From Saprospiraceae bacterium (GTDB lineage Bacteria > Bacteroidota > Bacteroidia > Chitinophagales > Saprospiraceae): a stretch of DNA of 64,000 bases. Location: NCBI GenBank assembly GCA_028285545.1, contig JANQPA010000014.1, forward strand, positions 96,229-160,228, read 5' to 3'. The position numbers and the translations under genes are program-made. Every line of letters starts with the position of its first letter. Position 1 is the stretch's first letter. Below, piece by piece: positions 55,466 through 64,000 of the stretch. The notes beneath the pieces are model-generated. The model did no database searches and was not told where the DNA came from. It was given only the letters and a program-made list of their open reading frames with translations.

Positions 55466-56275
55466 TTGGTAGGTCATGGTAATGGCCGGACTGAAGCCTA
55501 AAAATGGATGATGAGATGCACTCACATCAATAGACAAATTTTCCTGATTTAATAAATATCCTATTCCAAAACTCCATTTTTCAGGTGCCGTTTGAATACC
55601 TGATCTAAGAAATAATTGAGTAATAATCCGGTATTCAATCCCAAATCTAACCTGGACGGGATATTCAATATCTTTTGATATCTCTGCAAGGAATAACACT
55701 TTTTCTGATGATTTGTATCCAAACCCTACCCTGAATACGGTAGGTAAAAATTCACCTTCAACAATTTCTGTTCTTATTGGGTTAAAAATTTGAGCACCAA
55801 TAGAAATATTGTCGTTGACCTCGTATAATAAACCCAATTCTGCAGCAATTGACCATTTATTTCCATATTCCTGTATTTGGGTATTATGAAAAACAAACTG
55901 TATTCCCATTGAAAAATTATCGAGAAGTTGTCGGGCATAAGCTAGGTTGATCCTTTTTTCGTTATATAGATCAAAGCCAAAATATTGTAAACCCAGTCCC
56001 CAGCTTCCGCTAGAGGTGGGAAGGGCAATGCCAGCTGCCAGGGATTGTAGTTCCTCAGAAGCAAACCTTTGTTCTGCTGCTATAATGCCAGAAAAGGAAT
56101 TTAACTGGGCCAGACCGGCAGGATTATTTAACAAAGCCTGGATATCGATAAAGGTAAGGCCAGTTCCTCCCATAGCCACACTTCTTGCTCCTAGGGTGGA
56201 GGGCAGACCATTTTGGTTAAAAGCAGTAAAGGACCATGAAATACAAATGCAAAAAAGGATATAGTTTTTTAGCAT
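55457..56275 (-). CDS. PorV/PorQ-family outer-membrane protein
   Basis: A 272-residue protein with signal peptide (about 1-20) and a barrel. The N-terminal GARSVAMGGTGLTFIDIQAL followed by NNPAGLAQL is characteristic of the PorV/PorQ group, some of which serve type IX secretion. The rest is alternating beta sequence. The short length favours PorQ over PorV. It ties in with T9SS cargo at 19-22 kb. Monocistronic and convergent with prmC. Confidence 0.88.
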   Translation of the reverse strand: MLKNYILFCICISWSFTAFNQNGLPSTLGARSVAMGGTGLTFIDIQALLNNPAGLAQLNSFSGIIAAEQRFASEELQSLAAGIALPTSSGSWGLGLQYFGFDLYNEKRINLAYARQLLDNFSMGIQFVFHNTQIQEYGNKWSIAAELGLLYEVNDNISIGAQIFNPIRTEIVEGEFLPTVFRVGFGYKSSEKVLFLAEISKDIEYPVQVRFGIEYRIITQLFLRSGIQTAPEKWSFGIGYLLNQENLSIDVSASHHPFLGFSPAITMTYQSK

Positions 56276-56475
56276 AGGTAAATTTTCAACAATTTACTTT
56301 TTTCGTTTAAAAGTACGATCAAATTAAATTGCATAAAACCTTTAAGTATTAAATTTTGGTAAATAAGTTAAATCAAATAAATTGTTAAAGACTTGTAGGT
56401 GTAGCCTCCTTACTAGGATCTTTGACTGAAATATTTTTGAAAAATAAGAGTGAATTTTCATTACTAGAAATTTAT

Positions 56476-56483
56476 TACCTTTG
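56476..56483 (+). promoter_or_regulatory. -7 element of the lipB promoter
   Basis: TACCTTTG, full match to TAnnTTTG, ends only 8 bases before the lipB ATG, so the transcript would start almost at the start codon. No TTG at 17-23 bases. Confidence 0.55.
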
Positions 56484-56491
56484 CGCCGCGT

Positions 56492-57229
56492 ATGGAAAAA
56501 GTGCAGTTTATAGATTTGGGATTAACTGATTATCAGAAAGCCTGGGACTATCAAACCTCCAAACATCGTGAATTGATAGACCGCAAAAGGGCCAATCGTG
56601 ATCAGTCAAAACAGGGCCTTGCCACAGAAAGGCAACAGCATTATTTTATCCTGTGCGAACATCCTCCAGTTTACACTTTAGGTAAAAGTGGATCCATGGA
56701 TAATTTACTGCTTGATGAGGATCAACTGGAAAATCAGGGTTTCCAGTTTTACAAGATCAACCGTGGAGGCGATATTACTTATCATGGGCCAGGTCAAATT
56801 GTGGGTTATCCCATTTTGGATTTGGAATGCTTTTTCACGGATGTTCATAAATATGTGCGGTTTATAGAAGAAGCGGTAATAAGAACCATTGCTCATTATG
56901 GTCTGGAGGGAGTAAGAATGAAGGGATATACTGGGGTGTGGCTGCCAGGCAATGACTATTTACCTAAAAGAAAAATCTGTGCTATAGGGGTGCATTTGAG
57001 TAGATGGGTGACATTGCATGGTTTTGCATTTAATGTAAATACTCAAATCAACCATTTTGAAAATATAATCCCTTGTGGAATAGAAGATAAAGACAAAGCA
57101 ATTACTTCCTTAGAACAGGAAGTAGGAAAAGAAGTTGACCTCCAGGAAGTTAAAACCATTTTGAAAAACCAATTTGCAGAACTGTTCCAATTCGAATGGA
57201 CAGAAAGTGATCAAGCAATAGGCATATGA
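56492..57229 (+). CDS. lipB: Octanoyl-[ACP]:protein N-octanoyltransferase
   Basis: Transfers octanoyl groups to lipoyl domains, the first step of lipoate synthesis. A 245-residue protein with CEHPPVYTLGKSG, RGGDITYHGPGQIVGYPI, the catalytic Lys161 in KRKICAIGVH and the catalytic Cys195 in NIIPCGI. The start is supported by a closely spaced -7 element. The next small gene overlaps its stop by 4 bases (ATGA). Confidence 0.97.
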   Translation: MEKVQFIDLGLTDYQKAWDYQTSKHRELIDRKRANRDQSKQGLATERQQHYFILCEHPPVYTLGKSGSMDNLLLDEDQLENQGFQFYKINRGGDITYHGPGQIVGYPILDLECFFTDVHKYVRFIEEAVIRTIAHYGLEGVRMKGYTGVWLPGNDYLPKRKICAIGVHLSRWVTLHGFAFNVNTQINHFENIIPCGIEDKDKAITSLEQEVGKEVDLQEVKTILKNQFAELFQFEWTESDQAIGI

Positions 57230-57633
57230 AAAAAGACATCCCTCAATATAAGGTTGAAGACGTGGCCATAGCCATAGTCCCAAGAGAAAATGAAACTGAG
57301 GAACAACAACTATGGGACACTTATTTAGTAAACTTAAAAGATGAACCCATTAGTAGCGTACTGATTAACTCTAAGGGATATGGAAAAGTAGAAGGTGAAA
57401 AAGTGCGTACTACTGTGTTGCGCCACTTTTTTGAGGAAATACAACCCTTGTCTTGTGTTCAAATTGAACCCATTCAAAGCAAACTTTTCAGCTTGACAAA
57501 TGAATATTGGGTAAGTTTTGTTTTCGAAGATTATATGTATGATAAAAAATATGTCTTTGTTAAAGGAAGCATCAGCGAGATGAATTTTACTAAAATTCCA
57601 TTCATCAATCGAAAGGGGGTTATGATCCGTTGA
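57226..57633 (+). CDS. Conserved hypothetical protein
   Basis: A 135-residue soluble protein of mixed alpha/beta character (EDVAIAIVPRENETEEQQLW, VLINSKGYGKVEGEKVRTT, EYWVSFVFEDYMYDKKYVF). I recognise the sequence as a conserved Bacteroidota protein often seen next to lipB and sometimes mislabelled as a phenylalanyl-tRNA synthetase subunit; no such domain is present. Coupled translation with lipB is likely. Function unknown. Confidence 0.85.
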   Translation: MKKDIPQYKVEDVAIAIVPRENETEEQQLWDTYLVNLKDEPISSVLINSKGYGKVEGEKVRTTVLRHFFEEIQPLSCVQIEPIQSKLFSLTNEYWVSFVFEDYMYDKKYVFVKGSISEMNFTKIPFINRKGVMIR

Positions 57634-57682
57634 TTGAATTAACAGGCTCTCTAAATTTTGAAAAATAACATCAAAAAGGGAA

Positions 57683-58219
57683 ATGAGTAAGGATATTTCA
57701 CCCAAGAAAGTCTCCGAGTCCAAATCTGTAATGACCGAAATGGTTATGCCTAATGATACCAACCCCATGGGAAACCTTATGGGGGGCAATTTGCTTCGAT
57801 GGATGGATATCATTTGTGGCATTTGTGCAGGGAAACACTGCGAAGCTAATGTCGTAACAGCATCTGTTGATCATGTATCTTTTACCAGCCCGATTCGGGT
57901 GGGGGATATTGTTACTCTTGAGGCAACGGTAACTAGAGCGTTCAGAACATCCGTAGAAATATTTGTAGAGGTTTTTGCAGCAGATATTAAAGGATTCAAT
58001 AACAGAAAATGCAATCACGCTTATTATACTTTTGTTGCCCTGGAGGATAAAAATAAAAAACCAATTCCTGTTCCAGCAGTGATTCCACTTACAGAAATAG
58101 AACAACAACGCTTTAACAGTGCCCCCCGAAGAAGAGAGGTTAGATTAATTTTAAGTGGTAGAATGAAGCCAGAAGAGGCAAAAGACTTACAGGAATATTT
58201 TTTACAAAATAAACTCTAA
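57683..58219 (+). CDS. Hotdog-fold acyl-CoA thioesterase
   Basis: A 178-residue YciA/BFIT-type thioesterase. The hotdog signature NPMGNLMGGNLLRWMDIICG (about 26-46) with the catalytic Asp and VVTASVDHVSFTSPIRVGDI follow. The C-terminal tail (REVRLILSGRMKPEEAK) is an extension typical of Bacteroidota members. It hydrolyses acyl-CoA esters in the cytoplasm. It lies 49 bases after the preceding gene and may share its transcript; it overlaps the convergent AAA+ gene by 4 bases. Confidence 0.93.
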   Translation: MSKDISPKKVSESKSVMTEMVMPNDTNPMGNLMGGNLLRWMDIICGICAGKHCEANVVTASVDHVSFTSPIRVGDIVTLEATVTRAFRTSVEIFVEVFAADIKGFNNRKCNHAYYTFVALEDKNKKPIPVPAVIPLTEIEQQRFNSAPRRREVRLILSGRMKPEEAKDLQEYFLQNKL

Positions 58220-61200
58220 TTCAATAATTTCTTTCGGAGCTCCTCAGAAATACCCGCAAAAATTAATAGTTTAAGCTCGTTGGGGGTAATATTTACGGCA
58301 TTTGAAAATCCAGTTCTTAAATCGGTTAAGGTCGTCGATCCATCATAAATACGTATTACCTTCTTATTAAAATGAAAAAGGGATTCGCCATTCTTTTTCA
58401 CCAATTTAAGCTCAATGGGTAATGGATTTTGATGTGAAACATAAAAAAGGTGGATACCTGCCTCACCTTGTAATAGATCAAAAACAGAATATCCTTCAAT
58501 TGAAATCCATTTTTCCTGATAGTGATACTTAATATTTAAATCCATTAATTTAAAAAGGGAGATGTAATTTTTCATCAGAAAATCGATTTCCCAATCTCCC
58601 ATACCGTTAATGCAGGATCTAAACTGTAATTCCACCAGGTCACTCTTTTCTTTGATTACCCCTCTGGCAAAGAGCTTAAGCAGATGGACATTCAAAAAAT
58701 TATCTACAAATTCTGTTTTAAAACTATCGAATTGTGATTCGGCAAAATGATATCCTTCACTTATTTCCCGAAGTGCTTCTTCTTGAAAGAGCCGGTCTTT
58801 AACATTTTCCCTCCAGGCTTTAGTACCAAAATCTCGTTTGGCTACCAGATATCCTCTTTTTAAACGCAAGGGTATAGCCGGAGCCTCTTTGAAATAGCGA
58901 TCTCTGAACCCCAACATTATGGTTTTAATGTTTTCCTTTGCCTCATCCAATTTGGTCTTGAAATGATAATATTGCCAATTAACATCTTTTGTATCCGCCT
59001 CTTCCCCAAAAACCATAACATTATCGGATGAAAAAGATTTGCTGTCATTCAATTGCATAATTTGCTGTTCAAGTTTCTCCAATTGGTGAAGCAATTGCCC
59101 ATAAAATCGCTTCCCTTTTTTTAATTCCGGTAATTCGGGAATGATTTCTTTTTCTAAAGGTTGGACAAAGTCCAAAGTCATTATGGAGGGCTTGAGATGA
59201 TTATTCTCCAACTCTATGTCCATGATCACCGGTTGATCGTTAGAGGTAGCAATGAGCTGCTCAGCAGATAAAGCCGTTAAATCTTTTTCTATTTGACGTT
59301 TTAGAGCCCGGCCACCCATTCTTGCATCAAAGCCCCGCTGGGCCACCCATTCCAAAGCGGATTTGCTGATATTTAATATGGTGGTTCTTCTAACAAAACC
59401 ATCCCGTTGAAGAAGCTCCTTAATTTGCATTTGTGCAATTCCAAGTATGTGATCAAGTTGGAGAGGCTGGAATATTACAATTTTATCAATTCTGTTTACA
59501 AATTCAGGGCGAAAATAATTCTCTACAGCTTTCCGATAAATTGCTGAAGGAGCCTGCTGAACCCTATCATAGCCTAAAATTGAGGTTACCTTTTTAGCCC
59601 CAAGATTAGAAGTCATTATTATGATCGTATTTGTAAAGTCGACCGTACGTCCTAAACTATCCGTAAGGCGGCCATCATCCAAAACCTGAAGGAGCAAATC
59701 ATAAACTTTGGGGTGTGCCTTTTCTATTTCATCTAATAATAAAATTCCAAAAGGCTGGTACCGAACTTTGCCGGTAAGAAGGCCCTCAGGCTGATAATAG
59801 TCTCCAATAAGTCGTTGCACCGCGTACTCGTCAATAAATTCATTCATGTCAAACCGAATCAACTGAGACTGATCACCAGTAAGAAATTCGCTTAATACCT
59901 TGGCTGCCTGGGTTTTTCCAACACCAGTTGGACCGATGAATAGAAAGGAACTTACCGGCTTATTTCGGTCGGTCAGCTTCGATTTAATGATGTGCACCAC
60001 CTCTGCCAGTGATTCTGCCGCCTGGTTTTGGCCAACCAACTGCCTGCTTATTTTGCTTTTTATCTCTTCACTGGACAATTGATGGCTAGCATCAAAAATC
60101 CGCTCTTCCAAGCCACTAAAAGCTTTAAATTCTTCTCGCACCTCCGGGGCATCAATTTTTTGATGGCGATATTTTACTGCCAGGCGCTGGAGCATTTTCA
60201 TAATACTGCCAGGCAGCGCACTATTGGTCAGATAGTTTCTGTGAATGGAAAATAATTGATTAATGGCTTGGATACTTACTACCGTATCATTTTCTGCTTC
60301 CAGGACTTTTCTCTGTTTTAAAATAATGCGAGCGGCAAGATCCAGCTTAGGTTCTTTTAATCTAAAAACCTGAAACAGATCCGAAAACCTTCGGTCTTTC
60401 TCCTGAATGACTTTCCATTCTTCTGGACTAGCGATCAATATTATTTGTACCTCTCGCTTTTCCAGATAGGGTTTTAGCACATCTCCCAGAGTCATGTTAT
60501 TGGAGGCAGACTTACCAATCCTAAGTAAGGCAACAGGATTATCCACCATTATGATATCTGAGACATTGTTTTGGAGAACTGGTCTTTTGATGAAGTCAAT
60601 GATGGCTTCAAAGCGCTTTTGCCACATTCCGACAATACTCATACCGGAAATGACTCGGGTGGGATCCAGGTGCCATATTTTCTGATTCTTTTTAGAATTA
60701 CCATAATGGTTACTCAAATAACGAAAAACAATTTCATGAATCAAGGTATGCTTTCCTACGCCTTCCGGACCTACAATGGCGAGCGGAGTATTACTTTTTT
60801 GATAAACAACCTGATAGACTTTGTCAACAATGTTATCCAGATAGAAAGCTCTTCTAAGTTCAGAGGGATAAAATTCATTCAGATCATAGCCAACTTTCTC
60901 GATCTCGGTACCCCCATCGAAGTCATTATCATCAAACATTCTTGCAAAGAACCAATCTTCATCCTTGTTTCGAAATTTAAAATCAGTATGTCGTACGTTT
61001 AGATTTACCTTTAGCTCGGTAACAAATTCTTTTTTGTCGCTCGTATAATATTCAATATCAAAGGTGTCCTTCGCTATGGCTTTTTCTTCCTTGATTAATT
61101 TTATGACTACCTTTTGTACCTGTTCCTCCAAATTAGGGATCCCATGCGCATCATGTTCTGGGATAAACATGAAATTTTTAATATTGGGTAAATAAACAAC

Positions 61201-61524
61201 AGGTAGGTTTTTTACATAAAAAGTTACCAGACCAAAATTTCCACGGAAGAAACTTTTTCCCAGATTTAAATCCAGAAGCAACTGTTGGTACTCAAATGCT
61301 GGATTAAATAAATACCAGCCCAAGTATTCTGAATTGCTGCGCGACAGGAAATACCCTCGAAAGAAATGCTTGACTTCTGATTGTAGTTTACTTAGGGCCG
61401 ATTTAAACCTTTGGTGACTTACCATGGGGTGGTTTGCAAACAAAGGCCTAAGATGATAATGGGGTTTTTCATCAACATCTTGCGTTTGAACGAGTACTGG
61501 AAATCTAAAGGTGATATGGCCCAT
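58216..61524 (-). CDS. Orphan double-AAA+ ATPase, ClpA/ClpB-like core with novel N- and C-terminal domains
   Basis: An 1102-residue protein. Residues 1-240 replace the usual Clp N-domain with unrecognised mixed sequence. AAA+ 1 (about 241-470) has Walker A GPEGVGKHT (252-260), a Walker B of VDNP (D328-N329, Glu missing) and, where Clp proteins have the K-Y-R-G pore loop, SIVG (296-299). No ClpB middle coiled coil. AAA+ 2 (about 485-770) has GPTGVGKT (531-538) and LLLDEIEKAHP (D598-E599), but the GYVG pore loop is replaced by YYQPEG. LGY (650-652) sits where ClpA/ClpC have the ClpP-docking tripeptide. Residues 790-1102 are an unrecognised C-terminal extension. No T6SS or protease genes are near. 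Confidence 0.85.
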   Translation of the reverse strand: MGHITFRFPVLVQTQDVDEKPHYHLRPLFANHPMVSHQRFKSALSKLQSEVKHFFRGYFLSRSNSEYLGWYLFNPAFEYQQLLLDLNLGKSFFRGNFGLVTFYVKNLPVVYLPNIKNFMFIPEHDAHGIPNLEEQVQKVVIKLIKEEKAIAKDTFDIEYYTSDKKEFVTELKVNLNVRHTDFKFRNKDEDWFFARMFDDNDFDGGTEIEKVGYDLNEFYPSELRRAFYLDNIVDKVYQVVYQKSNTPLAIVGPEGVGKHTLIHEIVFRYLSNHYGNSKKNQKIWHLDPTRVISGMSIVGMWQKRFEAIIDFIKRPVLQNNVSDIIMVDNPVALLRIGKSASNNMTLGDVLKPYLEKREVQIILIASPEEWKVIQEKDRRFSDLFQVFRLKEPKLDLAARIILKQRKVLEAENDTVVSIQAINQLFSIHRNYLTNSALPGSIMKMLQRLAVKYRHQKIDAPEVREEFKAFSGLEERIFDASHQLSSEEIKSKISRQLVGQNQAAESLAEVVHIIKSKLTDRNKPVSSFLFIGPTGVGKTQAAKVLSEFLTGDQSQLIRFDMNEFIDEYAVQRLIGDYYQPEGLLTGKVRYQPFGILLLDEIEKAHPKVYDLLLQVLDDGRLTDSLGRTVDFTNTIIIMTSNLGAKKVTSILGYDRVQQAPSAIYRKAVENYFRPEFVNRIDKIVIFQPLQLDHILGIAQMQIKELLQRDGFVRRTTILNISKSALEWVAQRGFDARMGGRALKRQIEKDLTALSAEQLIATSNDQPVIMDIELENNHLKPSIMTLDFVQPLEKEIIPELPELKKGKRFYGQLLHQLEKLEQQIMQLNDSKSFSSDNVMVFGEEADTKDVNWQYYHFKTKLDEAKENIKTIMLGFRDRYFKEAPAIPLRLKRGYLVAKRDFGTKAWRENVKDRLFQEEALREISEGYHFAESQFDSFKTEFVDNFLNVHLLKLFARGVIKEKSDLVELQFRSCINGMGDWEIDFLMKNYISLFKLMDLNIKYHYQEKWISIEGYSVFDLLQGEAGIHLFYVSHQNPLPIELKLVKKNGESLFHFNKKVIRIYDGSTTLTDLRTGFSNAVNITPNELKLLIFAGISEELRKKLLN

Positions 61525-61778
61525 GTAGTTAAGCTTGCTTTAAGCCTGATAATTTACACAGATTATATAGTATGGCAAAAAAAAGACTGCATTTATACAA
61601 AAAAAATGTGTTTATCTGTTTTTTCTGCTGAAAGCCTTTGTAAGTGTCTGAGTTAATATTAGCCAAAAGCTCATTTTGTTGGACTTTTTGCTTGAAATAT
61701 TAAGTAAATGTTAAACATAAATATGGAATTTCTGTTGCATGCATATCATTTCACAATTAATTAAATTTTATTCCCAAA

Positions 61779-64000
61779 ATGAAGCGAATTTACCTATTCC
61801 TCCTTTCGGTATGTATGGTACTTGGACTGAATGCCCAGGAAATACCCACCCTGGTTATCAATGAAATTGACTATGATCAACCAGGGTCTGACACTGCTGA
61901 ATTTGTTGAAATTAAGAACATTGGAAATGCAGCTGTGAGTTTGAATGGTGTTGAAATTGTGCTAGTAAATGGCAGCAATGGAACCTCTTACAACACCACC
62001 AAATTAGCTGATGTTGAGTTAAAAGCAGGAGAATATTATATCATATGTTATGGTAATAATACTTCTGAATATTGCAACCAAACTGTTTCCGCAGGCCTTC
62101 AAAATGGTGCTCCGGATGCTATTCAATTAACGTTTGATGGTGACACCCTCGATGCTGTCAGCTATGAAGGTACAATTGATGGTGCTACCGAAGGTACTGG
62201 AATTGTTACCGGAGATAATAATATGGAATCAGATCTTAGCCTTTCCCGATCTCCGGATGGCTCAGATACCAACGATAACGATGCTGATTTTGTTCTTGCA
62301 TGTATAAGTCCAGGATCGGCTAATAATTCTTCTCGTAGCTGTCTGACTACAACTGACAGTGCAATGGTCCAGATCATTCATAATTCTCCGGCACCTACAG
62401 TAGATATATATGCCAATGGTGATTTACTAGTTGATGATTTCAGTTTCCGCTCTGCTACTCCTTTTGTGACTGTTCCCGCAGGAATAAATATTGAAATTGC
62501 TGTGGCGGGAGCTGCTAGTAGTTCTTCTGAGGAGGCCATCGCTACATTCGATGTCACCTTTATGGCCAACCAAAATTACATTGTGATGGCAACTGGTATT
62601 GTTGGAGACGATGCTACTCCTTTTAAACTAAGTACTTTTGACATGGGCAGAAAGGTGGGAACTGATCCTGCAAGTGTAGACTTACTATTATTTCACGGTT
62701 CTCCTGATGCACCAGGAGTAGACGTCAAGGTCGCTGGCGCAGTAGCGGTGGACAATTTAGTCTATGATGAATTTCGAGGTTATTTTTCCTTCCCTGCAAG
62801 ACAATACTTCTTTGATATTGTACCTGATGCTGATAATACTACTTTAGTTGGAACCTACCGGGCCGATATAGGTGGATTAGGAGGCAATGCAATGACTTTA
62901 TTTGCTTCCGGACTATTATCTTCTGATCCTGGTTTTGGCCTCTGGGTGGCAGATGTAGATGGGAATACCAGCGAGCTGGAGCGTGTCTTTTTAGATACAG
63001 CTAATGTGCAAATTATTCATAATTCACCTTTTACCACAGTAGATATTTATGCCAACGGTGATATAATTTTACCAGGATTCGAGTATGGAGACGCTACTCC
63101 CTATTTACGACTTCCCGCAGGTTTAGAATATGAGATTGCGGTGGCACCAGCTCCCAGCACCTCTGCAAGCGAGGCTATCGCAACTTTCAACGTAACATTC
63201 GATGCAAGTCGTACCTATGCCGTAATTGCCAATGGAGTGCCAGGAGATGAATCTAATCCATTTAATTTAGAAGTAAATGCAGACTTAAGAACCAACGCTA
63301 CAGTAGAGGATGAAATAGATATTATAGCTTTCCATGGTTCCGCAAGTTCTCCAAATGTTAATATTATTGTCAGTGGAGGGGATACTCTATTTAATGGCTT
63401 GGCTTATAAGGACTTTTCAAGCTATGTTTCTGTTCCTGCAGGGACCTATACTTTGGAAGTTAACCCAGATGGAACAACAGATGTTGCTGCTTCTTTCGTA
63501 GCGGATTTAAGTGGTTTAGGAGGGCAGTCTGTTACGGTAGTAGCCCGTGGCGACCTTAATTCTGATGAAGACCCATTTACTTTAGTTGCGGTTTTAGGAG
63601 ATGGTTCATCTGTAGCTTTACCACGCACACCTTCTGCAAATGTTCAAGTTATTCATAATGCGATTGCTCCTACAGTAGATATATATGCCAATGGTGAATT
63701 ATTAATTGATGATTTTGAATTTCGAAATGCTTCCAAATTTATGGAGCTTCCGGCTGAAGTTGATATTCAGTTAGCAATAGCGGCTGATACCTCAACATCA
63801 GCTGCCAGTGCTATAGCTACTTTTGATGTAAATTTTGATAATGGTAAAGAATACATCGTAATAGCCAATGGAGTACTAGGAAATGAATCTACTCCTTTTG
63901 GCTTATCAGTAACCGATATGGGGCGCTCTAAAGCCAGCGATGCTTCCGAGGTTGATCTGATTGCTTTCCATGGCTCCCCTGGAGCACCGGAGGTGGATGT
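61779..64000 (+). CDS. Secreted DUF4397-repeat protein with N-terminal lamin-tail domain (partial)
   Basis: The frame opens at an ATG with a clear signal peptide (IYLFLLSVCMVLGLNAQ) and runs off the window. Residues about 22-185 resemble a lamin-tail/LTD domain (LVINEIDYDQPGSDTAEFVE, LSLSRSPDGSDTND). Then come modules of about 213 residues, each with two DUF4397-like halves: VQIIHNSPAPTVDIYANGD and a second starting DLLLFHGSPDAPGVDVKVAG. Three modules begin at codons 197, 410 and 622. Likely a cell-surface adhesin or structural protein; a T9SS C-terminal signal may follow outside the window. Confidence 0.9.
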   Translation, partial: MKRIYLFLLSVCMVLGLNAQEIPTLVINEIDYDQPGSDTAEFVEIKNIGNAAVSLNGVEIVLVNGSNGTSYNTTKLADVELKAGEYYIICYGNNTSEYCNQTVSAGLQNGAPDAIQLTFDGDTLDAVSYEGTIDGATEGTGIVTGDNNMESDLSLSRSPDGSDTNDNDADFVLACISPGSANNSSRSCLTTTDSAMVQIIHNSPAPTVDIYANGDLLVDDFSFRSATPFVTVPAGINIEIAVAGAASSSSEEAIATFDVTFMANQNYIVMATGIVGDDATPFKLSTFDMGRKVGTDPASVDLLLFHGSPDAPGVDVKVAGAVAVDNLVYDEFRGYFSFPARQYFFDIVPDADNTTLVGTYRADIGGLGGNAMTLFASGLLSSDPGFGLWVADVDGNTSELERVFLDTANVQIIHNSPFTTVDIYANGDIILPGFEYGDATPYLRLPAGLEYEIAVAPAPSTSASEAIATFNVTFDASRTYAVIANGVPGDESNPFNLEVNADLRTNATVEDEIDIIAFHGSASSPNVNIIVSGGDTLFNGLAYKDFSSYVSVPAGTYTLEVNPDGTTDVAASFVADLSGLGGQSVTVVARGDLNSDEDPFTLVAVLGDGSSVALPRTPSANVQVIHNAIAPTVDIYANGELLIDDFEFRNASKFMELPAEVDIQLAIAADTSTSAASAIATFDVNFDNGKEYIVIANGVLGNESTPFGLSVTDMGRSKASDASEVDLIAFHGSPGAPEVD
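62367..64000 (+). repeat. Tandem coding repeats of about 213 codons
   Basis: Repeat starts at 62367, 63006 and 63642 (spacings 639 and 636 bases) mark successive VQIIHNSP/VQVIHNA motifs. Within each unit, two DUF4397-like halves alternate. The third unit is cut by the window end. Confidence 0.85.

Noticed and set aside
58216..61524. AAA+ gene as a type VI secretion ClpV
   Set aside because: No tss genes or contractile-system components are near, and the N-domain and pore loops do not match ClpV.

Overview
The window is AT-rich, densely packed chromosomal DNA of a member of the Bacteroidota, probably a Saprospiria- or Cytophagia-like marine or activated-sludge bacterium. The evidence is a protein with a type IX secretion (T9SS) C-terminal sorting domain, a PorV/PorQ-type protein, a TamL-like outer-membrane lipoprotein, the Bacteroidota form of PurM, LytS/LytTR regulation, and recurrent promoter-like elements of the Bacteroidota type (TTG, 17-23 bases, TAnnTTTG). 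No rRNA, tRNA, CRISPR array, insertion sequence, prophage or plasmid function was seen. Most genes are core housekeeping.

Layout. 1-6.6 kb: end of an unknown gene, a universal stress protein, pgi, a secreted esterase, and an ECF sigma factor overlapping a gene that joins an anti-sigma-like N-terminus to an outer-membrane barrel. 6.8-12.6 kb: class V aminotransferase, PD40 protein, small membrane zinc-finger protein, unknown membrane protein, GNAT, formate-THF ligase, ferredoxin. 13-19 kb: mutS-dapB, a membrane-anchored EEP-family phosphodiesterase, an unrecognised helical protein. 19-25 kb: large T9SS cargo with dockerin, a candidate small RNA, fructosamine kinase, amidohydrolase. 25-33 kb: LytTR/LytS pair, PTPS and folE, fabD, yqgE, M23 peptidase, purM, nth. 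33-46 kb: TamL, TrmH-type methyltransferase, TlpA-like lipoprotein, PurL homologue, COX3-like protein, zinc-ribbon protein, AsmA. 46-58 kb: rnd, fused oligopeptide ABC ATPase, MBL hydrolase, fmt, ureohydrolase, the carboxynorspermidine route to spermidine, prmC, PorV/PorQ, lipB, hotdog thioesterase. 58-64 kb: an unusual ClpA/ClpB-like AAA+ protein and the start of a large DUF4397-repeat secreted protein that runs off the window.

Genes that work together: the ureohydrolase (putrescine supply, if an agmatinase), carboxynorspermidine synthase and carboxynorspermidine decarboxylase form a polyamine block; FolE and PTPS are consecutive pterin enzymes; LytS/LytTR are a two-component pair; sigma factor and anti-sigma/barrel protein are likely one signalling unit.

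The most unusual items are: a full-length PurL homologue whose N-terminal active-site signatures have been replaced; an orphan double AAA+ protein with an altered first Walker B, altered pore loops and private N- and C-terminal extensions; the anti-sigma/outer-membrane barrel fusion; a candidate structured small RNA carrying a duplicated 19-mer; and a set of very long intergenic hairpins built on stop codons, including one where the two arms encode the same C-terminal Lys-Met-Arg-stop of two convergent genes.
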